Positions 1-6,046 are shown, numbered from the stretch's first letter. The stretch is 8,140 bases of DNA from Desulfosarcina sp. (GCA_030642405.1 DAOWNV010000113.1:1-8140); one strand, 5' to 3'. Made by a program: numbers and translations. Notes: generated by a model from the letters alone, not told the origin.

Positions 1-1
1 C

Positions 2-280
2 GTATCTTCACCCGAAGCAGTAGCGAGGACACTGCCTAATGGTACCATTCTGGTGGGATCGGGTGCAGTTTTGTATGAACATGTGTTTGCATCCGGAATG
101 CCGAAGGTGCATATCGCAGACCCAATGCAGCATGTGATTCGTGCGTCATCGGTCGGTTTGTTGGCATTGGATCGGTTAAATCGTAACGATGTTGATTCCA
201 TTGAAATGTTGACCCCGGCATATATCCGGCAGTCTGACGCCCAGGTTCAGGTATTGAATAAGAATTCGGGTTGTTGTTGA
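2..280 (+). CDS. tsaB: TsaB, tRNA t6A biosynthesis protein (3' end only)
   Basis: This is the C-terminal part of a reading frame already open at the left edge and ending at TGA 278-280. About 92 residues are visible. TsaB is the inactive paralogue that pairs with TsaD to make N6-threonylcarbamoyladenosine at position 37 of ANN-decoding tRNAs, in the cytoplasm. The visible part matches the family's tail: a SPEA... stretch, then LVGSGAVLYEHV (the V-G-x-G-A-x-x-Y strand), then an alanine-rich ASSVGLLALDRL helix, and finally LTPAYIRQSDAQV, the typical P-x-Y-[IL]-R-x-[SP]-[DE]-A ending. It ends in a Cys-Cys pair, which I do not consider informative. The identification rests on these motifs alone because the N-terminal ATPase-like fold is outside the window. 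A promoter for the next gene starts in its last codons. Confidence 0.82.
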   Translation, partial: VSSPEAVARTLPNGTILVGSGAVLYEHVFASGMPKVHIADPMQHVIRASSVGLLALDRLNRNDVDSIEMLTPAYIRQSDAQVQVLNKNSGCC

Positions 281-305
281 CATGTTTGTCTGTCTTGGAT
301 ATAGA
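277..305 (+). promoter_or_regulatory. Sigma70-type promoter for psd
   Basis: A perfect -35 box TTGACA (277-282) is followed after exactly 17 bases by TATAGA (300-305), a 4/6 match to TATAAT. Transcription should start near 311-313, giving psd a leader of about 55 bases. The -35 box overlaps the tsaB stop codon. The call rests on sequence match only. Confidence 0.62.
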
Positions 306-367
306 AACAAGTTTAAGAAAATCAAATACACCATGAACCGGTAGGTATAAGGGCCGGGGAGGATGCA

Positions 368-1036
368 ATGACACGATTCAATTGGTCTGATCCGCCAAGT
401 CAGACCGCCTTTCCAGTGGCAAAGCCCGGGTATCAGTTCATTTTTGCTTCCGCCTTTGCGACAGCAATTTTTGCTTTGTTGAACATTGGGTGGCTATCAG
501 TTGTGGGACTGATGATTACCGGTTTTATCTGCTATTTTTTCAGGGATCCGGATCGACTGATACCCAATGATAAAGATACCATCGTTTCACCTGCCGATGG
601 CAAAGTAATTAAAGTGGAATCTGTAAGTCAGACGCCATATTATGACGGGGCATGCAAACGGGTCAGTGTTTTCATGTCAGTGTTCAATGTTCATGTCAAT
701 CGCGCTCCCCACGAGGGAACCATCCGTAAGGTACATTATTATCCTGGAAAGTTTTTTTCAGCCAATCTGGATAAGGCGTCCAAGGAGAATGAACACAACG
801 CCTTGCTTTTGGAAAGTCCTGAAGGCAAAACGGTTGGCTTCGTTCAGATTGCCGGACTAGTGGCCCGGCGCATCATTTGTACCGTCCAGTCCGGAGACAC
901 CCTAAAACGGGGGGAACGGTTTGGAATGATCTGCTTCGGATCTAGACTGGATGTTTATCTGCCCACGGATGCTGAAATAAAGGTTGTTGTCGGGGATAAA
1001 GTCCAAGCCGGTACCAGTATCATCGCTCAATGGTAA
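368..1036 (+). CDS. psd: Phosphatidylserine decarboxylase proenzyme, short form
   Basis: Psd converts phosphatidylserine to phosphatidylethanolamine at the inner membrane, using a pyruvoyl group made by self-cleavage. The 222 residues are typical of the short (about 215-aa) family rather than the longer E. coli-like form. Two hydrophobic segments at about residues 22-57 anchor the N-terminus. SPADGK (74-79) carries the conserved Asp of the self-cleavage triad, and FNVHVNRAPHEGT (106-118) is the conserved His region. FGSRLDVYLP (190-199) holds the cleavage site, expected between Gly191 and Ser192. Cleavage would give a 191-residue beta chain and a 31-residue alpha chain starting with the pyruvoyl group. 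The ATG is preceded by GGGGAGG (356-362) five bases upstream. An overlapping ATG at 363 stops after two codons and can be excluded. The partner pssA is not visible here. A terminator follows, so this looks like a single-gene transcript or the end of one from tsaB. Confidence 0.93.
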   Translation: MTRFNWSDPPSQTAFPVAKPGYQFIFASAFATAIFALLNIGWLSVVGLMITGFICYFFRDPDRLIPNDKDTIVSPADGKVIKVESVSQTPYYDGACKRVSVFMSVFNVHVNRAPHEGTIRKVHYYPGKFFSANLDKASKENEHNALLLESPEGKTVGFVQIAGLVARRIICTVQSGDTLKRGERFGMICFGSRLDVYLPTDAEIKVVVGDKVQAGTSIIAQW

Positions 1037-1091
1037 AGTGATGCAAAGATAAAATAACCATCGTTGCTGTTTGTACCAAGAAACACTAAAT

Positions 1092-1125
1092 TCCCCAATG
1101 GCGTGTGCCATGGGGATCTGTTTTT
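1092..1125 (+). terminator. Intrinsic terminator after psd
   Basis: The arms TCCCC-A-ATGGC (1092-1102) and GCCATGGGGA (1107-1116) form a 10-bp stem with a single bulged A and a GTGT loop. They are followed by TCTGTTTTT. The hairpin lies 56 bases after the psd stop and 54 bases before the greA start, so it separates the two transcripts. It could also act as an attenuator if greA is partly read through from psd. A second, smaller ATCTG-TTTTT-CAGAT stem overlaps the T-tract (1116-1130). Confidence 0.72.
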
Positions 1126-1178
1126 CAGATTATCGGACCTTTTTTTTATTCAACTGAGAATCGTGTAGGAGTCGCCAA

Positions 1179-1646
1179 TTGGAAAGAATACCCATGACCC
1201 CTGAGGGGTACCAGACGTTAAAAAAAGAGCTGGAACACCTTAAATCTAACGAAAGGCCTCGTGTTATTCGGGACATTGAAGAGGCACGATCCCATGGTGA
1301 TCTGAGTGAAAATGCCGAATACGATGCAGCAAAGGAACGACAGGCTTTCATTGAAGGTAGACTCAGGGAACTGGGGTTTAAACTGGGAACTGCGGAAATC
1401 ATTGAACCGGACGACCTGCCAAAGGATAGGGCGGTTTTTGCATGTACGGTTGTGTTGGAAAATGTGGATACCGGAGAAGATGTGGAATACCAACTGGTGG
1501 GTCCTGAAGAATCGGATATCGAAAAAGGGAAAATTTCGGTCACTTCACCTTTAGGAAAGGCCATCATTGGAAAAAAACCCGGAGACGAGATCGTCCTCAA
1601 CGCGCCGGGTGGGAAACGCGTCTACGAGTTCGTTGAGATATTGTAA
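1179..1646 (+). CDS. greA: Transcript cleavage factor GreA
   Basis: GreA enters the secondary channel of RNA polymerase and stimulates cleavage of backtracked RNA, rescuing stalled complexes. The protein has 155 residues, close to the family's usual 157-158. The N-terminal coiled coil (about residues 8-75) carries the signature GDLSENAEYDAAKERQ at 40-55. Acidic tip residues Asp41 and Glu44 fall at the same numbers as in E. coli GreA. The C-terminal FKBP-like domain ends with the family motif SPLGKAIIGKKPGDEI (123-138). I chose the TTG start at 1179 because AGGAG (1167-1171) lies seven bases upstream, because MERIPMTPEGY resembles many GreA N-termini, and because it puts the catalytic acids in exact register. 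The ATG at 1194 is the alternative and would shorten the protein by five residues. It is the first gene of a tight cluster, with rpoZ 13 bases downstream. Confidence 0.95.
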   Translation: MERIPMTPEGYQTLKKELEHLKSNERPRVIRDIEEARSHGDLSENAEYDAAKERQAFIEGRLRELGFKLGTAEIIEPDDLPKDRAVFACTVVLENVDTGEDVEYQLVGPEESDIEKGKISVTSPLGKAIIGKKPGDEIVLNAPGGKRVYEFVEIL

Positions 1647-1659
1647 CAAGGAGGCAAAT

Positions 1660-1851
1660 GTGGCACGTATTACTATTGAAGATTGTTTGGAAAAGGTACC
1701 AAATCGCTTTAAGCTTGTACACATGACTGCCGCACGTGTACGACAGATTCGCGAAGGATCGGAGTATCTGGTAAGTTCGCCCAAAAACGAAGATATTGTC
1801 GTTGCCCTGCGTGAGATTGCTGCAGGTAAAGTTGTCACGGTGAACGATTAG
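1660..1851 (+). CDS. rpoZ: DNA-directed RNA polymerase omega subunit
   Basis: Omega binds the beta-prime subunit and helps assemble and stabilise RNA polymerase. The 63-residue product begins MARITIEDCLEKVPNRFKLV, matching the family pattern MARxTxEDxxxKxxNRFxLV. It also contains the ARVRQIREG helix and the conserved VALREIAAGK near the C-terminus. It lacks the charged tail of the 91-residue E. coli protein, as is common outside gammaproteobacteria. The start is GTG at 1660, placed five bases after a strong AAGGAGG (1648-1654). An ATG overlapping it at 1658 is in the wrong frame. It sits 13 bases after greA, so the two are almost certainly cotranscribed and both products act on RNA polymerase. 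Confidence 0.94.
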   Translation: MARITIEDCLEKVPNRFKLVHMTAARVRQIREGSEYLVSSPKNEDIVVALREIAAGKVVTVND

Positions 1852-1869
1852 GCGCAGTAGACTTTCGGG

Positions 1870-2616
1870 TTGGAAAGCAATTTTTTGCCTCGATATAGCT
1901 ATTCTTACAAGGCGCTGAATAGCCTGGTCGGCAGAGCTATCCATCGTTACGATATGATTCAAGACGGTGATTGCATCGCGGTGGCCGTTTCAGGCGGTAA
2001 AGATAGCCTGACAATGTTATGGGCATTGGCGGAGCGTCAAAAACGCGTGCCGGTGTTTTACGAACTGCACCCCATTTATGTCGACCCTGGATTTGAAGGC
2101 GGTTTCAGTGAACCGTTGACCGACATTTGCAGGGAACTGGGTTTTCATCTCTACACCGATCAGACTGATCATGGCGTCGTTGCACATAGTGCAAAAAACA
2201 GGGAGAATCCCTGTTTTCTCTGTTCCAGATTGAGACGCAAACGGTTGTTTGAAATAGCGGATCAGCTCGGATGCAATAAGATTGCATTGGGGCACAACAA
2301 AGACGATATTATCGAAACATTATTTCTAAATATGTGTTATGCCGGGGAAATTAGCACTATGGTGCCCAAACAATTTTTTTTCCAAGGGAGATTTACCGTT
2401 ATACGTCCGTTGGCGATGGTCGATGAAAGCAGCATCAGCAAATTTGCCAGGTCCCAGCAATTTCCTAATTTCACCAACCCTTGCCCATCAGCTGGAAAGA
2501 CAAAACGAGCGGAGATCAAAGCCATGTTGGATAGGCTCTACCGAACAAACCGGAAAATCAAAGGTAACATATATCGTGCTATGAGCCACGTGAAAAAGGA
2601 ATACTTGTTGAAGTAG
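1870..2616 (+). CDS. ttcA: TtcA-family tRNA 2-thiocytidine synthetase
   Basis: TtcA-type enzymes adenylate and thiolate cytidine 32 of tRNA using ATP and an oxygen-sensitive iron-sulfur cluster. The 248-residue protein shows the PP-loop SGGKDS (41-46), the second nucleotide motif LGHNKDD (140-146), and the cluster ligands CFLC (Cys115 and Cys118) followed by Cys205 in NPCPSAGKTKR. That is the same C-x2-C plus distant-Cys layout as E. coli TtcA, so the site looks intact. It starts at TTG 1870, 18 bases after rpoZ. In-frame stops at 1849 and 1858 rule out any earlier start. The ribosome binding site is poor, and a second TTG at 1885, eight bases after GGAAAG, is a possible alternative. The relaxed substrate range of the wider TtcA/TtuA family means C32 specificity is inferred rather than shown. 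Confidence 0.85.
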   Translation: MESNFLPRYSYSYKALNSLVGRAIHRYDMIQDGDCIAVAVSGGKDSLTMLWALAERQKRVPVFYELHPIYVDPGFEGGFSEPLTDICRELGFHLYTDQTDHGVVAHSAKNRENPCFLCSRLRRKRLFEIADQLGCNKIALGHNKDDIIETLFLNMCYAGEISTMVPKQFFFQGRFTVIRPLAMVDESSISKFARSQQFPNFTNPCPSAGKTKRAEIKAMLDRLYRTNRKIKGNIYRAMSHVKKEYLLK

Positions 2617-2696
2617 AACCTGGATTTCTGATACGAAACCCTTTGATTTTTAATATCAACTTTGCAGTGACCCCCAGTTGTATAAGCAGGATGATT

Positions 2697-3482
2697 ATGA
2701 GAGATGTACAAAACGATCCGGATCACCGCAATATCCCCATCGATAAGGTAGGAATAAAAAACCTTCGTTATCCTATTCGCGTGAAAGATCGAAGGGATGG
2801 TACCCAGAGTACCATCGCTTCCATAAATATGTATGTGGATCTTCCCAAGGAGTACAAAGGGACGCATATGAGCAGGTTTGTGGAGATGTTGCATCTACTG
2901 AAACCGGAAATCTCGCTGCAGAAATTTTCAATCCTTCTGGAGACCATGAAAAAGAATTTGGACGCAGCCTCTGCTCATATCGAGGTTAGCTTTCCCTATT
3001 TTATCGAAAAACAGGCGCCGGTTAGTCGTGCCCCGGGCCTGATGGATTACAACTGCCGAATTATCGGCACCAGCAATTCCAGCAACGATATTGATATCGT
3101 CTCCGAAGTGAACGTTCCTATTACTTCGGTTTGCCCTTGTTCCAAAGAGATTTCCAACTACGGCGCACATAACCAACGCGGTAGCGTCCAACTCCAAACC
3201 CGGTTTAAGAGATTTATTTGGTTGGAGGATATGATCGAGTTGGTGGAGTCCTGTGCTTCCTGCGATGTATTTTCCGTTCTCAAGCGGGTGGATGAAAAAA
3301 ATGTGACTGAACAGGGTTATTCCAACCCGAAGTTTGTGGAGGATGTGGTTCGAGATATTTCAAAGCGGCTTATTGCCGATGCAAATATCACTTGGTTTAC
3401 TGTTAGTGCGGAAAATTTCGAATCAATTCATAACCATAGTGCCTATGCCCATATTGCCAAGGGGGTTTTACCGGTTTCTTAG
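2697..3482 (+). CDS. folE2: GTP cyclohydrolase FolE2 (type IB)
   Basis: FolE2 converts GTP to 7,8-dihydroneopterin triphosphate, the first step of tetrahydrofolate and of 7-deazaguanine (queuosine) synthesis. It is structurally distinct from zinc-dependent FolE. With the ATG at 2697 the protein has 261 residues, normal for the family. It begins MRDVQNDPDHRNIPIDKVGI, a typical N-terminus. The signature VPITSVCPCSKEISNYGAHNQRG (140-162) contains the active-site Cys146 and His158, and Glu200 lies in the VDEKNVTEQ segment. The spacing of Cys, His and Glu (12 and 42 residues) agrees with what I recall of the metal ligands in characterised FolE2. AGCAGG (2685-2690) lies six bases upstream of this start. 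In-frame starts at 2643 and 2691 are less well placed. A 5-bp inverted repeat, TTGAT...ATCAA (2643-2659), lies in the 80-base gap after ttcA. Confidence 0.94.
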   Translation: MRDVQNDPDHRNIPIDKVGIKNLRYPIRVKDRRDGTQSTIASINMYVDLPKEYKGTHMSRFVEMLHLLKPEISLQKFSILLETMKKNLDAASAHIEVSFPYFIEKQAPVSRAPGLMDYNCRIIGTSNSSNDIDIVSEVNVPITSVCPCSKEISNYGAHNQRGSVQLQTRFKRFIWLEDMIELVESCASCDVFSVLKRVDEKNVTEQGYSNPKFVEDVVRDISKRLIADANITWFTVSAENFESIHNHSAYAHIAKGVLPVS

Positions 3483-3605
3483 GATTGTGAAATTTTTAAG
3501 ACGTACGAACGGGGCTTTTACTTTCTTTGCCTGTAAAAGCTCCATAGATGACTTTATTTCACGACCCAACATTTGTTTGAATGCTGATTTCTCCGACGCT
3601 TCCAT
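3468..3605 (-). CDS. Possible 45-residue small protein, convergent with folE2
   Basis: A minus-strand frame opens at ATG 3605-3603 and stops at TAA 3470-3468, inside the last codons of folE2. The product starts MEASEKSAFKQMLGRE, is Lys/Arg-rich (predicted basic) and ends LKNFTILRNR. It contains a plausible amphipathic helix at about residues 5-30. A GGGAG sits just upstream with short spacing, and a GTG nine bases earlier is an alternative start. I do not recognise it and see no signal peptide, membrane segment or metal motif. The hairpin at 3511-3543 lies within it. The evidence is only an open frame in an otherwise gene-free stretch, and chance is quite possible. Confidence 0.18.
   Translation of the reverse strand: MEASEKSAFKQMLGREIKSSMELLQAKKVKAPFVRLKNFTILRNR
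3511..3543. terminator. Inverted repeat after folE2, possible transcript end
   Basis: GGGGCTTTTAC (3511-3521) pairs with GTAAAAGCTCC (3533-3543), forming an 11-bp stem with one G-U pair and an 11-base loop. It begins 28 bases after the folE2 stop, where a transcript end is expected. There is no T-tract on either strand, so it may be a 3'-end stabilising structure or a factor-dependent stop rather than a classical intrinsic terminator. Confidence 0.45.
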
Positions 3606-3687
3606 CTCTCCCACCGCCTAATATTTTTGTTATCTCCTCCGAATTTATGCCCATTTATTTAATACCTTTTTCTTTATAGTTCATAAA

Positions 3688-3705
3688 AATAATTGTCCAA
3701 TAATT
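3688..3705. repeat. Short direct repeat AATAATT, 11-base period
   Basis: AATAATT occurs at 3688-3694 and 3699-3705, one helical turn apart, with an inner ATTG-TC-CAAT inverted repeat. It lies about 160 bases upstream of CBS-1. It could be an operator, but in AT-rich DNA it may be chance. Confidence 0.2.
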
Positions 3706-3847
3706 TTTCATGATAAAGCAAGTATCCAACCATTCTCTTGTAATTCGAAACACCATATGGTAGACAACCGCCGGCGTGTTACACATCTTTTTCGTGTCTG
3801 ATTCAATCGCTTAAAATGGGTCGAAGAACCCCAAAAAATAAATGGAT

Positions 3848-3854
3848 AAGGAGG
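3848..3854 (+). promoter_or_regulatory. Ribosome binding site fixing the CBS-1 start
   Basis: A full AAGGAGG lies six bases before GTG 3861. It decides the start against the in-frame ATG at 3816, which has no ribosome binding site and would add 15 residues absent from both paralogues. Confidence 0.8.
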
Positions 3855-3860
3855 ATATTA

Positions 3861-4415
3861 GTGAAGACGAAACTGGTAAAAAACCTGATGATACCGTTGT
3901 CTGAATATGCAACGGTGTCTGAAGATGTCACGCTTAGCGAGGCTGTGGCTGCCCTGAAGCAATCCCATGTGGAATTCGATCAGAGTAAGCATCGACATCG
4001 AGCCATCTATGTTTTTAACAAGGATCAAGAGATTGTCGGCAAGGTCGATCTTTGGGGTATCTTAAAGTCTTTAGAACCAAAATATGAGGACATGCTCTCC
4101 GACACTGGCCCATTACACTCAGGGTTTACCCGGAAATACCAGAAAGCCATCATCGATTCCTTCAACCTATGGCAGGATCCGTTGGATCAGATTTGTGAAA
4201 AAGCATCGAAAATCCAGGTCAAGGCTTTTATGCACAAACCCAAAGAGAGCGAACTCATAGATCCGGATGCATCCCTTGGGGAAGCAATTCACCAGCTTGT
4301 TTTAGGGCATCATCAATCACTGTTGGTAACAGAAAAGAATAAAGCCATTGGCGTTCTCCGACTCACAGATGCCTATGAGTTTGTTTGCGATGCGATTTTA
4401 GCCTGTAAACTGTAA
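3861..4415 (+). CDS. CBS-domain pair protein 1 of 3
   Basis: This is a 184-residue cytoplasmic protein made of two CBS domains (about 5-72 and 118-184) joined by a linker. Such Bateman modules usually bind adenine nucleotides or related ligands and regulate a partner. It starts MKTKLVKNLMIPLSEYATV and is clearly paralogous to the products at 6061 and 6751. All three share LM[IV]P[IL]..Y near residue 10 and LEP or IEP at 69-73. The usual G-h-h-[ST]-x-x-D phosphate/ribose motif is degenerate in the first domain: at 60-66 it reads GKVDLWG, with both the Thr/Ser and the Asp replaced. The second domain reads GVLRLTD (164-170), keeping the Asp but with Arg in the Thr/Ser position. The transporter begins 42 bases downstream, which suggests cotranscription and a role in controlling it. 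It has no DNA-binding or catalytic domain. The ligand is unknown. Confidence 0.85.
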   Translation: MKTKLVKNLMIPLSEYATVSEDVTLSEAVAALKQSHVEFDQSKHRHRAIYVFNKDQEIVGKVDLWGILKSLEPKYEDMLSDTGPLHSGFTRKYQKAIIDSFNLWQDPLDQICEKASKIQVKAFMHKPKESELIDPDASLGEAIHQLVLGHHQSLLVTEKNKAIGVLRLTDAYEFVCDAILACKL

Positions 4416-4422
4416 TTTATAA

Positions 4423-4431
4423 TCGACGCAC
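4423..4431 (+). repeat. TCGACGCAC, shared downstream flank of CBS-1 and CBS-2
   Basis: The same nine bases occur just after the stop codons of CBS-1 (here, 7 bases after the stop) and CBS-2 (6602-6610, 1 base after the stop). The last codons are also alike (Leu-Ala-Cys-Lys-Leu). This looks like a remnant of duplication reaching past the coding region. Here it runs into a small GCACC-ATG-GGTGC hairpin (4428-4440). Confidence 0.4.
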
Positions 4432-4457
4432 CATGGGTGCAATGGAGGATTTTATCA

Positions 4458-5942
4458 ATGAGTAGCGACGCAGCATCCACGCCAACAGTCTGGCTCAGCT
4501 GGAATAAATATCTATTTATGGCAATCGGAATTATTTTGTTTATCGTGGTTTATTATTCACCACCTTGGCCTGATGCACTAGATCCTGAAGGAAAAGCGTT
4601 TGCGCTGTCTCCTGAGGGGAAAGGTGCTTTGGCCGTGTTCCTCTTGGCAGCTACTTGGTGGGTCTTCGAGGTGGTGCCCATTGGCGTTACCAGCCTGACA
4701 ATCGGAATACTTCAAGTCCTTTTTTTTATTCGCTCTGCAAAAGAAGCTTTCAAGGACTTTATGGATCCGAGCGTACTCTTCATTTTTGGTTCCATCGTCG
4801 TCGGCATTGTTTTTACCAAAACCGGTCTGACACGAAGAATCGCATATAAAATGCTTGCAATTGTCGGTGAACGAACCAGTATGATCTATTTGGGCTGTTT
4901 TGTACTGACTGCGGCGCTGACCCATATCATGGCTCATACTGCTGTTGCAGCAACGATTTATCCATTGCTTGTCGCCATCTATGCCATGTATGGGGAAGGG
5001 GATAAGCCCACCAAATTTGGAAAGGGCCTATTTATCGGTATGGCTTATATTGCCGGTGCCGGTTCGATTGTTACGCTGTTGGGTGCCGCTCGCGGGGCTG
5101 TCGCTCTTGGCTTTTTCAAAGAAGTGGCAGGAAAAAGTGTGGGATTTTTTGAATTGACTTACTATATGGCTCCCATTGGGTGGTTGATGACTTTTTTACT
5201 GTGGGGCTTTTTCATGATCGTTATGAAACCTGAAAAGGCAACAATTCCAGGGCTTCGGGAAAAAGCAAAAAAACTCAGTAAAGAGATGGGTGGGATCACC
5301 AAAACTGAAGTTATTGCAGCGACCATTGTTGGGTTGACCATCCTGGTATTGGGTATTTCTGCAATACTGAAATCCACAATGCCGGAGTTTACGCCCCCAC
5401 ACAAAACCGCAGTGTTATTGACTTCAACGGTTCTTTTTTTTGCCACCGGGCTATTAGACATCAACGATCTGGAAGAGGTCCCTTGGAATATTATCCTACT
5501 TTTTGCAGGAGCTATGAGTATAGGATTTTGTCTCTGGCAGACCGGAGCAGCCGAATGGATGGCCGTCAACTGGTTGACCATGTTTAAAGAGTCCACGGGA
5601 TTCGTTTTTGTCATGAGCATTGCTTTTTTTGTCATGATGATGACCAACTTTATCATGAACGTGGCGGCCATTGCTATCTCCCTTCCCGTTGCCTTGGTTA
5701 TTGCTCCATACCTGGGTGTGGCCGGTGAGGTGATCCTGTTCGCTTCCCTAGTGGTAGCTGGGATGCCCTTTCTTCTTTTGGTGGGAGCCGCGCCCAATGC
5801 CATCGCCTACGATTCAAAACAGTTCACGACAGGTGAATTTTTCTTGTGGGGAATTCCCGCAAGCATTATTCTCATGGTGGTAACTGCCTTTGCGGTAAAA
5901 GTGCTTTGGCCCATTATGGGAATGCCTATTACCATCGGATAA
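4458..5942 (+). CDS. DASS/SLC13-like anion or dicarboxylate transporter
   Basis: This is a very hydrophobic 494-residue inner-membrane protein with about 11-13 membrane segments in two inverted halves. The family usually couples sodium to uptake of dicarboxylates, citrate or sulfate. Family marks include TWWVFEVVPIGVTSL (66-80), VPWNIILLFAGAMSIG (341-356), and GAAPNAIAYDS (443-453), the second-half PPN-like loop. The family's binding motifs are altered: the SNT position of the first half reads Ala159-His160-Thr161, that of the second half reads Met400-Asn401-Val402, and the first-half TPPN loop reads GAARGA with Arg212. The substrate therefore cannot be transferred from characterised members. 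In a sulfate reducer, sulfate or a carboxylate would be the obvious candidates, but this is inference. ATG 4458 is nine bases after GGAGG (4444-4448), and an in-frame GTG at 4437 lies before that site and is rejected. It is flanked by CBS proteins on both sides. Confidence 0.82.
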   Translation: MSSDAASTPTVWLSWNKYLFMAIGIILFIVVYYSPPWPDALDPEGKAFALSPEGKGALAVFLLAATWWVFEVVPIGVTSLTIGILQVLFFIRSAKEAFKDFMDPSVLFIFGSIVVGIVFTKTGLTRRIAYKMLAIVGERTSMIYLGCFVLTAALTHIMAHTAVAATIYPLLVAIYAMYGEGDKPTKFGKGLFIGMAYIAGAGSIVTLLGAARGAVALGFFKEVAGKSVGFFELTYYMAPIGWLMTFLLWGFFMIVMKPEKATIPGLREKAKKLSKEMGGITKTEVIAATIVGLTILVLGISAILKSTMPEFTPPHKTAVLLTSTVLFFATGLLDINDLEEVPWNIILLFAGAMSIGFCLWQTGAAEWMAVNWLTMFKESTGFVFVMSIAFFVMMMTNFIMNVAAIAISLPVALVIAPYLGVAGEVILFASLVVAGMPFLLLVGAAPNAIAYDSKQFTTGEFFLWGIPASIILMVVTAFAVKVLWPIMGMPITIG

Positions 5943-5973
5943 TATTCAACATGTCCAATAGCACTTATCCGGG

Positions 5974-6006
5974 CAGCCTTGCCGCTCATTCCGGCAGGGC
6001 TGTTTT
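5974..6006 (+). terminator. Hairpin after the transporter gene, probable weak terminator
   Basis: CAGCCTTGCCG (5974-5984) pairs with CGGCAGGGCTG (5992-6002), forming an 11-bp GC-rich stem with one G-U pair and a seven-base loop. TTTTAAAA follows. The stem is strong but the T-run has only four bases, so partial readthrough into CBS-2 is plausible. It starts 31 bases after the transporter stop. Confidence 0.6.
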
Positions 6007-6013
6007 AAAACGG

Positions 6014-6046
6014 AACCCGTAATGAAACCGAGCGTATAACCCGTAA
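6014..6046 (+). repeat. Direct repeat AACCCGTAA in the CBS-2 leader
   Basis: AACCCGTAA occurs at 6014-6022 and 6038-6046, 24 bases apart. A partial third copy, GTAACCC (6054-6060), abuts the start codon. The second copy runs into the ribosome binding site AGGTGAGG. It may be an operator or translational control site. Confidence 0.3.

Larger units (their letters stand above)
3483..3860. other. AT-rich intergenic region between folE2 and the CBS/transporter cluster
   Basis: I see no convincing protein or RNA gene here apart from the doubtful minus-strand ORF at its left end. The stretch 3620-3760 is clearly more AT-rich than the flanking genes and carries short repeats: AATAATT at 3688-3694 and 3699-3705, and TTTAT...ATAAA near 3673-3687. 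An 8-bp palindrome CGCCGGCG lies at about 3770-3777, followed by GTGTTACAC. It should contain the promoter of the downstream cluster. The best sigma70-like pair I find, TTGTAA (about 3740) and TAGACA 17 bases later, is weak. Confidence 0.5.

Noticed and set aside
36..374. Minus-strand open frame of 112 codons over the tsaB end
   Set aside because: The + strand shows TsaB motifs and a good promoter and ribosome binding site for psd; the minus product has no family features.
1069..1097. Weak promoter-like pair TTGCTG / TAAATT upstream of greA
   Set aside because: Only 3/6 and 4/6 matches, and any transcript would meet the psd terminator immediately.
1130..1600. Minus-strand open frame of 156 codons over greA
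   Set aside because: Its Ser/Pro-rich low-information product is antisense to an unmistakable greA.
2643..2696. Longer FolE2 starting at TTG 2643
   Set aside because: It has no ribosome binding site, would make the protein longer than the family norm, and moves the Cys/His/Glu numbering away from characterised members.
2617..2696. Riboswitch (preQ1 or tetrahydrofolate type) upstream of folE2
   Set aside because: The gap is only 80 bases and shows none of the conserved loop sequences; only a small 5-bp dyad is visible.
3816..3860. Upstream ATG start for CBS-1
   Set aside because: It has no ribosome binding site, the extra 15 residues are absent from both paralogues, and AAGGAGG sits just before GTG 3861.
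4437..4457. Upstream GTG start for the transporter
   Set aside because: The ribosome binding site GGAGG (4444-4448) lies inside this extension and serves ATG 4458.
5162..5803. Long minus-strand open frame (213 codons) inside the transporter gene
   Set aside because: It is antisense to a clear membrane protein, has no recognisable domains or ribosome binding site, and is explained by codon bias of the + strand gene.
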